Shown: positions 34,559-45,546, counted from the first letter of the stretch. The stretch is DNA of 64,000 nucleotides from an uncultured Pseudomonadota bacterium (GCA_903870545.1 CAIQDI010000028.1:120640-184639), one strand, 5' to 3'. Notes: a model not told the origin generated them from the letters alone. Program-made: numbers and translations.

Positions 34559-35302
34559 TTATGAAAGTGCGATGTCCGCTGCATTCATCAATTCTGTAGA
34601 TGTAATTCCATGCTGTGGATAAAAGCTAATCCCAATACTCGCGCCAATTTGAGTGTTATTTCCATCCAATAATTTAAACGGAATAGTTAAATTTGTAATT
34701 ATTTCGGCGGCTACTTTTTCGGCATTTTCGGGTGTGTGACCATTAGGCAACAGAATGACAAATTCATCACCGCCCAAACGCGCTACCATGTCACTATCGC
34801 GCAAACATGCCGATATTCTTAGGGCGACTTGTTTGAGTAAATCATCGCCTGCCGCGTGTCCCAGCGTGTCGTTTACAGATTTAAATTTGTCTAAATCCAG
34901 CATCATTACTGTAAATTTTCTATCTTCCCGATGACTTAATTGGATTAAAAAATCCATGCGTTCTAGCAATTTTAGGCGATTTGGCAAACCTGTTAATGAA
35001 TCATAAAAAGCGAGTTGTCTAGTTTCTATTTCGGCTTTTTTATATTCTTGATTTGCCAAAACCAAAGCCTCAATCAATCCTGTCATTTCAGACGCAATTT
35101 TTGCGTTTGTTGCCGCGATTTCAGCCGCGACGACCGCTGCCGTAGTCGCCGAATCAGTAGTATTTATTACTATTTCTTTGCGTGCCTCAGCTGTTATGTC
35201 TTTTGCCATTTTTTTTGTAACATTCACCACAATCTTTGCTGCTTCTTGTGCCATTCTTTTCGCTTCTAAAATGTCACTTTCATCGCTTATTTCGATTTCC
35301 AT
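34559..35302 (-). CDS. Diguanylate cyclase (GGDEF domain)
   Basis: The 247-residue protein has an N-terminal helical region of about 85 residues (alanine-rich, coiled-coil-like, no obvious sensor) and a GGDEF domain with the intact signature RLGGDEFVILL near residue 180. It therefore probably makes cyclic di-GMP. No RxxD inhibitory site is evident. It lies three bases after the YggU-type gene, suggesting co-transcription. It ends LMNAADIALS, slightly shorter than usual GGDEF ends (AMYxAK). Confidence 0.9.
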   Translation of the reverse strand: MEIEISDESDILEAKRMAQEAAKIVVNVTKKMAKDITAEARKEIVINTTDSATTAAVVAAEIAATNAKIASEMTGLIEALVLANQEYKKAEIETRQLAFYDSLTGLPNRLKLLERMDFLIQLSHREDRKFTVMMLDLDKFKSVNDTLGHAAGDDLLKQVALRISACLRDSDMVARLGGDEFVILLPNGHTPENAEKVAAEIITNLTIPFKLLDGNNTQIGASIGISFYPQHGITSTELMNAADIALS

Positions 35303-35305
35303 TTC

Positions 35306-35635
35306 TTAATCCTTTTCACAAGCTGCTAAATGTTTGTTAATCACTGCGGGCAATTTTGGGGGGGATTTAATGCGAAGTTGTTTATTGACATTAAATCGTC
35401 CAAATACTACCTCAATATCCGCATTTGTCACGCCAAATTCACGCGCCAAAAACCGAACCATGTGATCGGTTGCTCTTCCGCCCACCGGTGTCGCAGTCAC
35501 ACTGATTTTCAATTGATTGCCTTTCGGTTTGCCAATAATATCTTGTTTCGCGCTCGGCTTCCCCAAAATGTTAAGCACCAACGTTTCGCCTTCCCACGCA
35601 CAAAACGAATTCATCACTACTCGCTTATTACTCAT
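35306..35635 (-). CDS. DUF167/YggU-family protein
   Basis: The ATG with GGAG six bases upstream gives 109 residues. LVLNILGKPSAKQDIIG and ISVTATPVGGRATDHMVRFLA (in part) match the compact alpha/beta DUF167 fold found in nearly all proteobacteria. The function is unknown. It precedes the diguanylate cyclase gene. Confidence 0.88.
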   Translation of the reverse strand: MSNKRVVMNSFCAWEGETLVLNILGKPSAKQDIIGKPKGNQLKISVTATPVGGRATDHMVRFLAREFGVTNADIEVVFGRFNVNKQLRIKSPPKLPAVINKHLAACEKD

Positions 35636-35656
35636 GTTTTCTCCGTTTGAAAGATT

Positions 35657-35680
35657 AAAAAGCGCGAATAAATTCGCGCC
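35657..35680 (-). terminator. Intrinsic terminator after prfC
   Basis: On the minus strand GCGCGAAT-TT-ATTCGCGC forms a perfect stem and is followed by TTTTT. It lies about 30 bases downstream of the prfC stop and upstream of the YggU-type gene's ribosome site. Confidence 0.82.
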
Positions 35681-35711
35681 CACATTTTGTTTGTTTGAAT
35701 GTCTTTTTAAC

Positions 35712-37292
35712 TTATAACTCGCGCGTCGAACTAAATTTAATATCCGGATAACGCTCTTGCGCCAATTGTAAATTCACCCGACTATTTGCCACATAAACCA
35801 AATAACCGCCGCCATCTTCCGCTAAATTATCAAAGGCTTTCTTTTTGAATTCATCCATTTTCGCGGGATTCTCTGAACTCACCCAACGCACCGCCGAAAT
35901 TGGAATCGCGTCATAAACACATTCGACGTTGTATTCGCCTTTCAAACGATACGCCGTCACGTCAAATTGCAACACACCGACCGCGCCTAAAATTAAATCG
36001 TTGTTTTTCAACGGACGGAACAACTGCGTCGCGCCTTCTTCGGTCAATTGAATCAAGCCTTTTTGTAACGCTTTAGCACGAAGCGGATCTTTCAACACCA
36101 CCCGACGGAATAATTCGGGCGCGAAATACGGAATGCCGCCGTATTTCAAGGTTTCGCCTTGCGTAAATGTGTCGCCAACTTGAATTGTGCCGTGATTATG
36201 CAAGCCAATAATATCGCCAGCGTAAGCCTCTTCTACCGCGTTTCGTGTTGCCGCTTGAAAGGTAATCGCGTTGGCAATTTGAATCGTTTTGCCCAAACGA
36301 ACGTGGTGAATTTTCATGCCTTTGTCGAACTTCCCCGAACACACGCGCAAAAACGCCACGCGGTCACGGTGCGACGGATCCATATTGGCTTGAACTTTGA
36401 ACACAAAACCGGTGAATTTATCTTCGTTTGGCAAAACTTCACGCTGAACCGCTTTGCGTGGCAACGGCGACGGCGCGTATTCCACGAAGGCATCGAGCAA
36501 CTCCAAAATGCCAAAATTATTCACCGCCGAACCAAAGAAAACGGGCGTTAGTGTTCCCGCCAAATAATCAGGCAAATTAAATTCGTGGCTCGCGCCTTTT
36601 ACTAAATCAATTTCGTCGCGTAATTCTTGCGCTTGGTCGCCGAGTAATTCGTCCAATTTTGGATTATTCAAGCCTTTGACCACTTCGGCTTCCGCAATTT
36701 TGCCGCCGTGTTGTGCGCTGAATAAATGAATTTCGTCTTTGTACAAATGGTAAACGCCTTTGAAACGTTTCCCCATGCCGATGGGCCAGGTCATTGGCGC
36801 ACATTGGATTTTCAAAACGTGTTCGACTTCGTCTAACAATTCAATTGGTTCGCGTCCTTCGCGGTCTAATTTATTGATGAACGTTAAAATTGGTGTGGTT
36901 CGCAGACGGCAAACTTCCATCAAGTTAATGGTGCGTTCTTCCACGCCTTTTGCCACATCGATAATCATCAACGCCGAATCGACGGCGGTTAGCGTGCGAT
37001 AAGTATCTTCGGAAAAATCTTCGTGTCCGGGCGTGTCGAGCAAGTTAATCACGCATTCTTTGTGTTCAAATTGCATCACGGACGTGGTGACGGAAATGCC
37101 GCGTTCTTTTTCCATCGCCATCCAATCCGAAGTCGCGTGTCGAGCGGCTTTGCGCCCTTTGACCGAACCCGCTAATTGAATCGCGCCACCGAATAATAAT
37201 AATTTTTCGGTCACGGTGGTTTTACCCGCATCGGGGTGAGAAATAATCGCAAACGTGCGACGGCGTTGTAATTCACTCAGGTTTTCTGACAT
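35712..37292 (-). CDS. prfC: Peptide chain release factor 3
   Basis: RF3 is the GTPase that recycles RF1/RF2 from the ribosome. The 526 residues are of normal length, with G1 [14 protein letters not shown]3 [15 protein letters not shown]4 NKLDREGR, and the RF3-type C-terminal domain. There is no truncation. Confidence 0.96.
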   Translation of the reverse strand: MSENLSELQRRRTFAIISHPDAGKTTVTEKLLLFGGAIQLAGSVKGRKAARHATSDWMAMEKERGISVTTSVMQFEHKECVINLLDTPGHEDFSEDTYRTLTAVDSALMIIDVAKGVEERTINLMEVCRLRTTPILTFINKLDREGREPIELLDEVEHVLKIQCAPMTWPIGMGKRFKGVYHLYKDEIHLFSAQHGGKIAEAEVVKGLNNPKLDELLGDQAQELRDEIDLVKGASHEFNLPDYLAGTLTPVFFGSAVNNFGILELLDAFVEYAPSPLPRKAVQREVLPNEDKFTGFVFKVQANMDPSHRDRVAFLRVCSGKFDKGMKIHHVRLGKTIQIANAITFQAATRNAVEEAYAGDIIGLHNHGTIQVGDTFTQGETLKYGGIPYFAPELFRRVVLKDPLRAKALQKGLIQLTEEGATQLFRPLKNNDLILGAVGVLQFDVTAYRLKGEYNVECVYDAIPISAVRWVSSENPAKMDEFKKKAFDNLAEDGGGYLVYVANSRVNLQLAQERYPDIKFSSTREL

Positions 37293-37339
37293 TGATAAAC
37301 TCTAAAAAGATAAAAATTAAAAAACGAATTGTAACGAGT

Positions 37340-39013
37340 TTAAAACAAACTATCTTGCTTAACGCCAGCTAAAATAGGTTTCACAGTGGGCGATGCTAAC
37401 ACGGGTTTTGTAGATTCAATCACCGGTAAACTCGATTCGAGTTGCGGAACGGCTTGAATCGCTTCACCTGCAATGCCCCGAATTGAACCGTACAAATGCG
37501 TGGTATTGATTAACACTTTTTGCAATTGTTTTTCACGTTGTTTCCAGCCACTTTCGGTAACACGACGTTCTTTTTCCAAATCATTTTGCATTTGCGTGAA
37601 ACCATCGACAATGGCTTCAATTTGCGATTTGAATTCGTTACTGGTTAAAAAACCGTACAACATTTCCATTTTTTCGCCTTTGTTTTCTTGAGCAATCGCC
37701 ACGTCGCTCATGTCAATAAGCCATTGCCGCAATACCACACTCAATCCTTTAAATTCTTCAAACGTACACACCCAAACGCCGTCTTTTAGCCCCATGCGCT
37801 CCATTTCTTTGGGCATGGTTTGCGTCACTAAAACGCCAATGCGGATATTTTTGGCGCGTAAATCGCTTTTCAATTTCTCAATCCAATCGCGTCCAAATTC
37901 TTGCGTGCGTTTGCTTTCGTAATAAATCATGCCGCAATTTTGGCGCGAGCGCGTGTGAACGATTTGAATGCAATCTGCGCCGCGTTGTCCTTTTTTAATC
38001 TCTGCAATTTCGTCAAACGGAAACGAATCGCGCAACCATTCTTCAATTGCTAATTCTTGAACTTCGCCTTGAAGCTGCGTCGAACCTTGTTCGGCGCGAC
38101 GTTGAACTTCTTGTAATTCGCGTTTCATGTTTTCGAGTTCAAAATCTTTTTCACGCATTTTAAGTTCTACGCCACTTTCGATTTTTTGTTTTTCTTCGCG
38201 TAAACGTTGATTTAATTTCGCTTCGGATTCGGCTTCAAGTGTGTCTTTTAATTCCGATTTTTCACGCATTAAACGTTCAACATCGGCTTTCGCTTTATTA
38301 AATTCGCGCAATTTTTCCGATTGCTCATTCAATTCATTTCGCATGGATTGAATTTGCGCCTCCGATTCCATTTCAAAATTGGCTTTTAGTGTGTGTTCAA
38401 TTTTTTGTTTTTCTTCGCGCAATCGTTGATTCAATTTTGCTTCGGATTCGGCTTCAATCGTTTCGCGTAATTCGCCTTTTTCACGTTGCAAACGTTCAAT
38501 GTCGGCTTTTGCTTTATTAAATTCGCGCAATTTTTCCGATTGTTCATTCAATTCACTTCGCATCGATTGAATTTGATCTGCTGATTCGGCGGCAAAACTG
38601 GCTTTCAGCGTGTGTTCAATTTTTTGGCGTTCTTCCGCTAAACGTTGGCTGTGTTTGATTTCAGATTCGGCTTCAATCGTTTCGCGCAATTCGTCTTTTT
38701 CGCGTTGCAAACGTTCAATATCGGCTTTCACTTTATTAAATTCGCGCAATTTTTCCGATTGTTGATTTAATTCACTTCGCATCGTTTGAATTTGCGCCTC
38801 CGATTCAGCTGCCCAACTCACTTTTAAATTTTGCTCTAACGTCGCTTTTTCAGCCTTTAATTGATGCTCGAATTGCGCTTTATTTTGTGCAGATTGTTCT
38901 TCAAAAGACTGACGTAATTTGTCTTCGATTTGACGCGAAAGGACTTCATCCGCATTGAATTGATGGGCGCATTTTGGGCAAGTCACCGTTTGTTTATTTT
39001 GATTCATATTCAT
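37340..39013 (-). CDS. DUF2130 coiled-coil protein with zinc-ribbon-like start
   Basis: The 557 residues (ATG at 39013; 39043 is also possible) begin with a C-P-x-C motif (VTCPKCAHQF). A long coiled coil follows (about 30-320), built of three near-identical blocks of about 60 residues, each containing EQSEKLREFNKxKADxERL and EAESEAKLNQRL. The C-terminal DUF2130 domain (about 330-500) contains FPFDEIAEIKKGQRGADC and RTQEFGRDWIEKLKSD, reminiscent of a restriction-endonuclease-like fold. Its function is unestablished. DNA-level repeats make this gene prone to length change. Confidence 0.85.
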   Translation of the reverse strand: MNMNQNKQTVTCPKCAHQFNADEVLSRQIEDKLRQSFEEQSAQNKAQFEHQLKAEKATLEQNLKVSWAAESEAQIQTMRSELNQQSEKLREFNKVKADIERLQREKDELRETIEAESEIKHSQRLAEERQKIEHTLKASFAAESADQIQSMRSELNEQSEKLREFNKAKADIERLQREKGELRETIEAESEAKLNQRLREEKQKIEHTLKANFEMESEAQIQSMRNELNEQSEKLREFNKAKADVERLMREKSELKDTLEAESEAKLNQRLREEKQKIESGVELKMREKDFELENMKRELQEVQRRAEQGSTQLQGEVQELAIEEWLRDSFPFDEIAEIKKGQRGADCIQIVHTRSRQNCGMIYYESKRTQEFGRDWIEKLKSDLRAKNIRIGVLVTQTMPKEMERMGLKDGVWVCTFEEFKGLSVVLRQWLIDMSDVAIAQENKGEKMEMLYGFLTSNEFKSQIEAIVDGFTQMQNDLEKERRVTESGWKQREKQLQKVLINTTHLYGSIRGIAGEAIQAVPQLESSLPVIESTKPVLASPTVKPILAGVKQDSLF

Positions 39014-39180
39014 GATGGTTTTCTTATAAGAAGTTAGTGGCATAATGACAACGGATTAGCGTAGCAGATTTATAGCTCAAAAACACGTCTACCCCGCTAA
39101 TTTACACACGATTCGATGACTTTTAACAACTAAAAATACAAAAAGTCATTTCCCTAAAAATTGACATTCGAGGAACTCGC

Positions 39181-40719
39181 ATGAAAATTGGTATCCCCAG
39201 AGAAATTCACGACGGCGAAAAACGGGTCGCTTTAACGCCCGATTCCGCCACGCATCTCATCAAACTTGGTTTTGCGTTAAGCATTGAAAGTGGCGCGGGT
39301 GTTGCCGCCGATATTTCCGACGAAGCGTACAAAACCGCTGGCGTTGAGATTGTTAAAACTGCCAAAACGTTATGGAAAAACGCCGATATTATTCTCAAAG
39401 TTCGTGCGCCTGAAGGCAACGAAGTGGATTTATTGTCGAGCGGGAAAACGTTAATCAGCTTTATTTGGGCAGGACAAAATCCTGAATTGTTGGAAAAATT
39501 AGCGGCAAAAAATGTCACGGTTTTGGGCATGGACAGCGTGCCGCGAATGTCACGCGCTCAAAAATTGGACGCGCTGAGTTCAATGGCAAATATCGCCGGT
39601 TATCGCGCCATTGTGGAAGCGGCGCAGCATTTTGGACGTTTTTTCACGGGACAAATTACCGCTGCGGGGAAAATTCCACCCGCGAAAGTGTTGGTGATTG
39701 GCGCGGGCGTGGCGGGTTTAGCGGCGATTGGCGCGGCAAAAAGTATGGGCGCAATCGTTCGTGCTTTCGACACGCGCCCCGAAGTGAAAGAGCAAATCGA
39801 AAGCATGGACGCAGAATTTTTGATGCTCGATTTCAAAGACGAAGAAGGCGGCAGCGGCACGGGCGGTTATGCCAAAACGATGTCTGCCGAATTTATCGCG
39901 GCAGAAATGGCGTTGTTCGCGCAACAAGCCAAAGAAGTCGATATTGTCATCACCACTGCGTTAATTCCAGGTCGTCCCGCGCCCAAATTGATTACCGCTG
40001 AAATGGTGCAATCCATGCGTGCAGGCAGCGTGATTGTTGATTTAGCGGCGGAACAAGGCGGCAATTGTGAACTCACCGAAAAAGATCAAGTCGTGGTCAA
40101 ACATGGCGTGACAATTATCGGTTACACGAATTTACCGAGCCGTTTGGCGAATCAATCGAGCCAACTTTATGCCACGAATTTACGGCATTTACTCACCGAA
40201 TTAACGCCCGCCAAAGATGGTGTGATTAACGTCAATTTTGAAGATGAAGTGTTGCGTGGCGCGACGGTGATTAAAGAAGGCAAAATCACTTGGCCGCCAC
40301 CGCCACCCACTTTATCGGCAGCACCGGCGGCGAAAGTGGAAGCGGCAGTTATTGCAAAAAAACCGTCGTTGATTCCGCCTAAAATCCGAGAATTTTTGCC
40401 GCTGCTGGTCGGTGTTTTCGCTTTATTTAGCGTCGGGTCGGTTGCGCCAACTTCGTTCATGTCGCATTTCACCGTATTTGTGTTGGCGTGTTTCATTGGT
40501 TATCAAGTGATTTGGAACGTCAAACCATCCTTGCACACGCCGTTGATGAGCGTCACGAATGCGATTAGCGGCATCATCGTGATTGGCGCGTTGGTGCAAG
40601 TTTCGTCGCCCAGCATTGGAATTAGTTTGCTTGCGGGTTTAGCGATTTTAATTGCCACTATCAACATATCAGGCGGCTTTTTAGTCACGCGCCGTATGCT
40701 CGAAATGTTCAGAAAATAA
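39181..40719 (+). CDS. pntA: NAD(P) transhydrogenase subunit alpha
   Basis: PntA binds NAD(H) in the proton-pumping transhydrogenase of the inner membrane. The 512 residues match the E. coli single-chain form. The NAD-binding domain includes [17 protein letters not shown] near 170. A Pro/Ala linker near 370 is followed by about four membrane helices at the C-terminus. AGGA-like GAGGAACT precedes the ATG. pntB follows after ten bases. Confidence 0.95.
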   Translation: MKIGIPREIHDGEKRVALTPDSATHLIKLGFALSIESGAGVAADISDEAYKTAGVEIVKTAKTLWKNADIILKVRAPEGNEVDLLSSGKTLISFIWAGQNPELLEKLAAKNVTVLGMDSVPRMSRAQKLDALSSMANIAGYRAIVEAAQHFGRFFTGQITAAGKIPPAKVLVIGAGVAGLAAIGAAKSMGAIVRAFDTRPEVKEQIESMDAEFLMLDFKDEEGGSGTGGYAKTMSAEFIAAEMALFAQQAKEVDIVITTALIPGRPAPKLITAEMVQSMRAGSVIVDLAAEQGGNCELTEKDQVVVKHGVTIIGYTNLPSRLANQSSQLYATNLRHLLTELTPAKDGVINVNFEDEVLRGATVIKEGKITWPPPPPTLSAAPAAKVEAAVIAKKPSLIPPKIREFLPLLVGVFALFSVGSVAPTSFMSHFTVFVLACFIGYQVIWNVKPSLHTPLMSVTNAISGIIVIGALVQVSSPSIGISLLAGLAILIATINISGGFLVTRRMLEMFRK

Positions 40720-40729
40720 GGAGAAAACT

Positions 40730-42121
40730 ATGTCACACAGTTTAGTTACGATGTCGTACATCGTCGCCACGATTCTTTTCATTTTGAGTTTGAGTGGTTT
40801 AAGCAATCAAGAAACTGCCCGCAAAGGTAATTATTACGGAATGTTGGGCATGGCGATTGCGATTGTCGCCACGGCGTTAAGCGCGTCGGTTTCGTCGTAT
40901 GTGATTTTGATGATTGCGTTGTTAATCGGCGGATTTATCGGCACCAAAGCGGCGTTGAAAGTTGAAATGACCCAAATGCCCGAACTCGTCGCGATTATGC
41001 ACAGCTTAGTCGGTATGGCGGCGGTGTTGGTCGGTTACGCAAATTTTCTGGATGATTCGGTCAGCTTGAGCGGCGTTGAAAAAACCATTCACGAAGTCGA
41101 AATTTACATCGGCATTTTAATCGGCGCGGTAACGTTTGCGGGTTCGGTGATTGCGTTTGGAAAACTGAGCGAACGCATCAGCGGCAAACCGTTGTTGTTA
41201 CCGAATCGCCATTTGTTGAATTTAGGGTTGTTGATTTCAGCGATTTTGTTGGGCAGTTGGTTCTTGAGTTCAGCAGAAACGGGCGGCGGCACCATTCCGT
41301 TATTGTTGATGACGATGGTGGCGTTAGCATTTGGCGTTCACATGGTAATGGCAATTGGTGGCGCAGATATGCCTGTCGTGGTGTCGATGCTGAACAGTTA
41401 TTCAGGTTGGGCTGCTGCGGCAACAGGTTTTATGTTGAGCAATGATTTGTTGATTGTCACGGGTGCGTTGGTCGGAAGTAGCGGCGCGATTTTGAGTTAC
41501 ATCATGTGCCGTGCGATGAATCGGCATTTTTTAAGCGTGATTGCCGGTGGTTTTGGCACGGCTTCAGGTGGCGAAGCGGCAGAAGTGGTTGGCGACGTTC
41601 AACCGATTGGTGCAGAAGAAACCGCGCAATTATTGTTGGCGGCAAAAACGATTATGATTATTCCAGGTTATGGAATGGCGGTCGCACAAGCTCAACACAC
41701 GGTTTATGAAATGACCAAATTGTTGCGTGGCAAAGGTAAAAAAGTCGGTTTCGGGATTCATCCTGTTGCGGGTCGGATGCCTGGACACATGAACGTGTTG
41801 CTTGCAGAGGCAAAAGTGCCGTATGACATTGTTTATGAAATGGACGAAATTAACGAAGATTGGGGCAATGTCGATGTGTCGATTGTGATTGGTGCCAATG
41901 ACATTGTGAATCCATCGGCGTTGACCGATCCAAATAGTCCGATTGCGGGAATGCCCGTGTTGGAATGCTGGAAAAGCGAAACCACAATTGTGATGAAACG
42001 CTCGATGGCTTCGGGTTATGCGGGTGTCGGCAATCCGTTGTTCGTGCAAGAAAACACGCGGATGCTTTTTGGTGATGCCAATGCGATGTTGCAGGCGGTT
42101 TTGAAAGCGTTGAATGCGTAG
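40730..42121 (+). CDS. pntB: NAD(P) transhydrogenase subunit beta
   Basis: The 463-residue subunit has about eight to nine membrane helices and a C-terminal NADP(H)-binding domain ([14 protein letters not shown] near 310, [20 protein letters not shown] in part near 345). It completes the transhydrogenase. Its last 12 codons recur, degraded, at 45632-45666 at the head of the duplicated accessory segment. Confidence 0.95.
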   Translation: MSHSLVTMSYIVATILFILSLSGLSNQETARKGNYYGMLGMAIAIVATALSASVSSYVILMIALLIGGFIGTKAALKVEMTQMPELVAIMHSLVGMAAVLVGYANFLDDSVSLSGVEKTIHEVEIYIGILIGAVTFAGSVIAFGKLSERISGKPLLLPNRHLLNLGLLISAILLGSWFLSSAETGGGTIPLLLMTMVALAFGVHMVMAIGGADMPVVVSMLNSYSGWAAAATGFMLSNDLLIVTGALVGSSGAILSYIMCRAMNRHFLSVIAGGFGTASGGEAAEVVGDVQPIGAEETAQLLLAAKTIMIIPGYGMAVAQAQHTVYEMTKLLRGKGKKVGFGIHPVAGRMPGHMNVLLAEAKVPYDIVYEMDEINEDWGNVDVSIVIGANDIVNPSALTDPNSPIAGMPVLECWKSETTIVMKRSMASGYAGVGNPLFVQENTRMLFGDANAMLQAVLKALNA

Positions 42122-42753
42122 TTGATACAACTTCGTGAAATTATGTTAGATTTACAACGTGAAGGCGATAGGGCGTTGGACGTTTCGGACGTTTCAGCAG
42201 AGGATTCTTGCAATGTAAGAAGTGCATCTAGCACAGCGTTAGTCTTCATAAATGGTATTCCTCGAATTGTTATCGAGGGTAGATGCTATTGAATAAAACT
42301 ACATTACTATGCAGGACGATACCCCAATCTTTAACTGATAATGGCTAAGTTAAAAAGAGGCTCGTAAATACCGTAGTTATGTAGTGCCATTTTTAAAACT
42401 TTCTGCTCCCTTGTTAGAACGGGGTGGTGTAGCTCTAACAAGCGTAGTTCCAGTGCTGCCGCAACCCTCACTGGATACAACAGAGGGTTTCGTTTCATTC
42501 CATAAACGGAAGAGCAGGTGATTTATTCACTCTCTTGTAGCCCTGTGGAATTTTGTACCGTTGAAGTTAATTCGTCCAAGGCTTTTCCTCGGGTAGCGGG
42601 TTAGCTTCAACACCCACGCTTTAAAAAATCACCCCACCAAAAAATCATGAACAAATCAGACGATGAATTTAAGACCATAGAATTAGATTACCCATAATGC
42701 CAATCGCACCATAATCAACGATAGCCGCACAAAATAATCAGACAAGGTAAAAA
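42122..42753 (+). other. Structured non-coding segment, copy A of duplicated region
   Basis: No convincing gene is present apart from an ankyrin-gene relic. The first part (42087-42201) and last part (42551-42697) match copy B at 45632-45740 and 45941-46080; the middle differs. It holds hairpins at 42260-42278 (CCTCGA/TCGAGG), 42410-42442 (CTTGTTAGA/TCTAACAAG), 42450-42474 (CCAGTG/CACTGG) and 42463-42489 (AACCCTC/GAGGGTT). The last two overlap and exclude each other. A long imperfect stem GTTGAAGTTAA/TTAGCTTCAAC spans 42560-42612. This could be a leader or regulatory RNA for the downstream gene. Confidence 0.6.
42647..42697 (+). pseudogene. Relic start of an ankyrin gene
   Basis: Seventeen codons (MNKSDDEFKTI then divergence and a stop) match the first ten codons and the upstream region of the intact ankyrin gene at 46036. 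The bases just before the next gene (AGGTAAAAAATGAGCG) resemble the 3' end of that ankyrin gene, so an internal deletion removed nearly all of it. Confidence 0.75.
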
Positions 42754-45546
42754 ATGAGCGAAATAACAGATTTAAAAAGTTTGCACGATAAAGCCGATAA
42801 ATTTTCAAAACAGTTTGAAAATGCCAAATATGAAAGTGGCGAGGCGCAAAAATTTATAAACGGATTATGCGATGTTTATGGCATTAGCCCACTGCATTCG
42901 GTCTTTTTTGAAGAACGAGTTGAAAAGGACAGCGGCAAGGGAATCAATCGTATTGACGCGCTTTTTAAAGGCTTGCTACTCGTTGAAATGAAATCAGCAG
43001 GCAAAAGTCTTGAGAAGGCTTATGAGCAAACAAAAGGCTACATCGAAAAACTAAAAAAACTTCCCGAAGCCGCGCCGCGCTACGTTTTAGTCAGTGATTT
43101 TCAAAATTTAGTGCTTTATGACGAGGAATCGAGCGACAAAGAAACACCAATTGCTAGTTTCAAATTAGCGGATTTTCGGCAAAATGTTGAAGTGCTTGGT
43201 TTTTTAAGCGGTTATGAGCGCATCGCTATTTTGTTGCAAGAAGCGGCAAATATCGCAGCGGCTAAAAAACTAGGTTTGTTGCATGACGCAATCAAGGCAG
43301 GTGATTATCGCGGCGACGATTTAGAACGTTTGTTAGTGCGAATTCTGTTTTGTTTATTTGGTGATGACACAAATTTGTTTGGTGAATCCGATGTATTTTT
43401 ACAACTCATCGAACAAACACGCTCCGACGGTGAAGATTTAAGCTGTGTTTTAGATCGATTTTTCAATGTGTTAAATACACCAAAAGAGGCGCGCTCAAAA
43501 AGTTATAACGCCAATTATCAAGCGTTGCCTTATGTGAACGGCGAATTGTTCAAAGGACGTTTAGCGGATCACTGTTTTGGTAGTGAAGCGCGAGCTGTTT
43601 TGATTGCGTGTTGCAAAATCGATTGGAGCGAAATCAGTCCCGCTATTTTCGGCACGTTATTTCAGGCAATCATGCACCATGAAGACGAAAAAACGACTGA
43701 TAAACCCAAAAAACGCCGCGAATTCGGCGCACATTACACCAGCGAAGCCAACATTTTAAAAGTGATTGAACCGCTATTTTTAGACGCGCTAAAAGCTGAA
43801 CTCGAAAAAGCGCGAGGCGTAAAAACAAAACTCAACGCCTTTCATGCCAAATTACGCAAATTGGAATTTTTTGACCCCGCTTGCGGTTGTGGAAACTTTT
43901 TAGTTATCGCTTATCGTGAAATCCGATTGTTGGAAGAATTAACGCTGGTGGAACTCGAAAAGCTCACCAATCAACGCCGTGAACCTGTTTGCGACGTTGA
44001 CCAATTTTACGGCATCGAAATCGATTCAACCTCCGCGCAAATCGCTGTCGTAGCGATGTGGATAACCGACCATCAAATGAATCGTCGCATCAGCAATAAC
44101 GGCAAACCGTATTTGCGCTTGCCGCTGAATCATCGTGCGAATATCGTTTGTGCCAACGCGCTGCAAATCGATTGGCAAAGTGTTATCAAGCCAAAAGAAT
44201 GCAGTTTCATCATGGGAAATCCGCCGTTTGTGGGTCGCCAATATCAACACGAAGAACAGAAAACAGATTTAGCATTAGTTTTTCAAGATATGAACGGCGC
44301 GGGCGTTTTAGATTATGTGACGGCGTGGCACATCAAAGCGGCGCGTTACATTCAAGCAAATAAAAAAATTCCCGTGGCTTTCGTTTCAACTAATAGCATT
44401 TGCCAAGGCGAACAAGTAGCGATTTTGTGGACTGCATTATTGAAATTAAAAGTGAAGTTACATTTTGCACATCGCACATTTCGTTGGAATAACGAAGGAG
44501 GTGGCGTGGCAGCGGTACATTGCGTGATTATGGGTTTTGGTTTGCAAGAGCCAACCAGCTACCGATTATTTGATTATGGCGACGACATCAAAGGCGAACC
44601 CACCGAAATAAAAGCCGCGCAAATCAATCCGTATTTAGTCGATGCGCCGACGGTTTTGATTGATAAACGTCGTAAACCTTTGAGCATCAATGCGCCTGAA
44701 ATGGTTTTTGGAAATATGCCAAACGACGGCGGAAACTTGTTGTTATCACAAGATGAAGCGGATGAAATCAAAAAAAACGACCCAATTGCCGCACAATACA
44801 TTCGGCAATTACTAGGCTCGGAAGAATTTATTAACAACATCCCACGTTATTGTTTGTGGCTCAAAGACAGTACGGGAACTGACCGCGCCAAATCACCAGA
44901 AATTAAAAAACGCACCGAAGCTATTAGAAAAATGCGTTCCGAAAGCCCGCGCGAAGCCACGCAAAAACTAGCAGAAACCCCGTATTTATTCGGTGAAATT
45001 CGCCAAACCAACCAACCCTATTTGTTAATTCCAAAAGTTTCATCTGAAACGCGCCGTTTTATTCCGATGGGATATGTTGACGCAAATGTGATTTGTAAAG
45101 ATTCTTCGTTCATGATTCCTAACGCGACGTTCTATGATTTTGGCTTGCTAACTTCAACAATGCACAATGCCTGGATGCGTTCCGTTTGCGGGCGTTTAAA
45201 AAGCGATTACAACTATTCGGTTGGAATTGTTTATAACAATTTTCCGTTTCCTGTCGGTGTAAAACCTGCGGCAAAAAAGAAAATTGAAGACGCGGCGCAA
45301 GCGGTTTTAGAGGCGCGTGCGGTTCACAAAGATAAATCTTTAGCGGATTTGTACAATCCAAAAACGATGCCTGAAAACTTGGCAAATGCTCATGTTGAAC
45401 TCGATAAAGCGGTTGATGCGGCTTACAGTTTCAAAGGTAAAAAAGACGACGCGGCGCGAGTGGCGTTTTTGTTTGAGAAATATCAGGAATTGGTTGCGCC
45501 GTTGGTGGAAGTTGAGAAGGTGAAAACTAGAAAGGTGAAAAAATGA
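42754..45546 (+). CDS. MmeI-like type IIL restriction-modification enzyme
   Basis: The 930 residues (MmeI is 919) form a complete single-chain enzyme. The N-terminal nuclease signature is D68-x9-E78-x-K80 (RIDALFKGLLLVEMKSAG), with exactly the MmeI spacing, then YVLVSDFQNLVLYD. The methyltransferase core has GAHYTSEANI near 330, motif I DPACGCGNFL near 375 and motif IV GNPPFVG near 488. The C-terminal recognition region ends with VYNNFPFP near 825. The family methylates one adenine and cuts about 20 bases away. Its start region is duplicated at 46617. Confidence 0.93.
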   Translation: MSEITDLKSLHDKADKFSKQFENAKYESGEAQKFINGLCDVYGISPLHSVFFEERVEKDSGKGINRIDALFKGLLLVEMKSAGKSLEKAYEQTKGYIEKLKKLPEAAPRYVLVSDFQNLVLYDEESSDKETPIASFKLADFRQNVEVLGFLSGYERIAILLQEAANIAAAKKLGLLHDAIKAGDYRGDDLERLLVRILFCLFGDDTNLFGESDVFLQLIEQTRSDGEDLSCVLDRFFNVLNTPKEARSKSYNANYQALPYVNGELFKGRLADHCFGSEARAVLIACCKIDWSEISPAIFGTLFQAIMHHEDEKTTDKPKKRREFGAHYTSEANILKVIEPLFLDALKAELEKARGVKTKLNAFHAKLRKLEFFDPACGCGNFLVIAYREIRLLEELTLVELEKLTNQRREPVCDVDQFYGIEIDSTSAQIAVVAMWITDHQMNRRISNNGKPYLRLPLNHRANIVCANALQIDWQSVIKPKECSFIMGNPPFVGRQYQHEEQKTDLALVFQDMNGAGVLDYVTAWHIKAARYIQANKKIPVAFVSTNSICQGEQVAILWTALLKLKVKLHFAHRTFRWNNEGGGVAAVHCVIMGFGLQEPTSYRLFDYGDDIKGEPTEIKAAQINPYLVDAPTVLIDKRRKPLSINAPEMVFGNMPNDGGNLLLSQDEADEIKKNDPIAAQYIRQLLGSEEFINNIPRYCLWLKDSTGTDRAKSPEIKKRTEAIRKMRSESPREATQKLAETPYLFGEIRQTNQPYLLIPKVSSETRRFIPMGYVDANVICKDSSFMIPNATFYDFGLLTSTMHNAWMRSVCGRLKSDYNYSVGIVYNNFPFPVGVKPAAKKKIEDAAQAVLEARAVHKDKSLADLYNPKTMPENLANAHVELDKAVDAAYSFKGKKDDAARVAFLFEKYQELVAPLVEVEKVKTRKVKK

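Noticed and set aside
34381..34622. Plus-strand 80-codon frame across the GTGGC repeat
   Set aside because: It is created by the repeat reading WRGVAWRGVAW and overlaps the GGDEF gene; no ribosome site or family match.
42551..42612. Integron attC-like site from the GTTGAAG/CTTCAAC stem
   Set aside because: The arms have the opposite order to attC core sites and lack GTTRRRY at the 3' end; no integrase is present.
42250..42620. Retron or group II intron RNA
   Set aside because: No reverse transcriptase or maturase occurs nearby, and no domain V or msr-msd layout could be identified.
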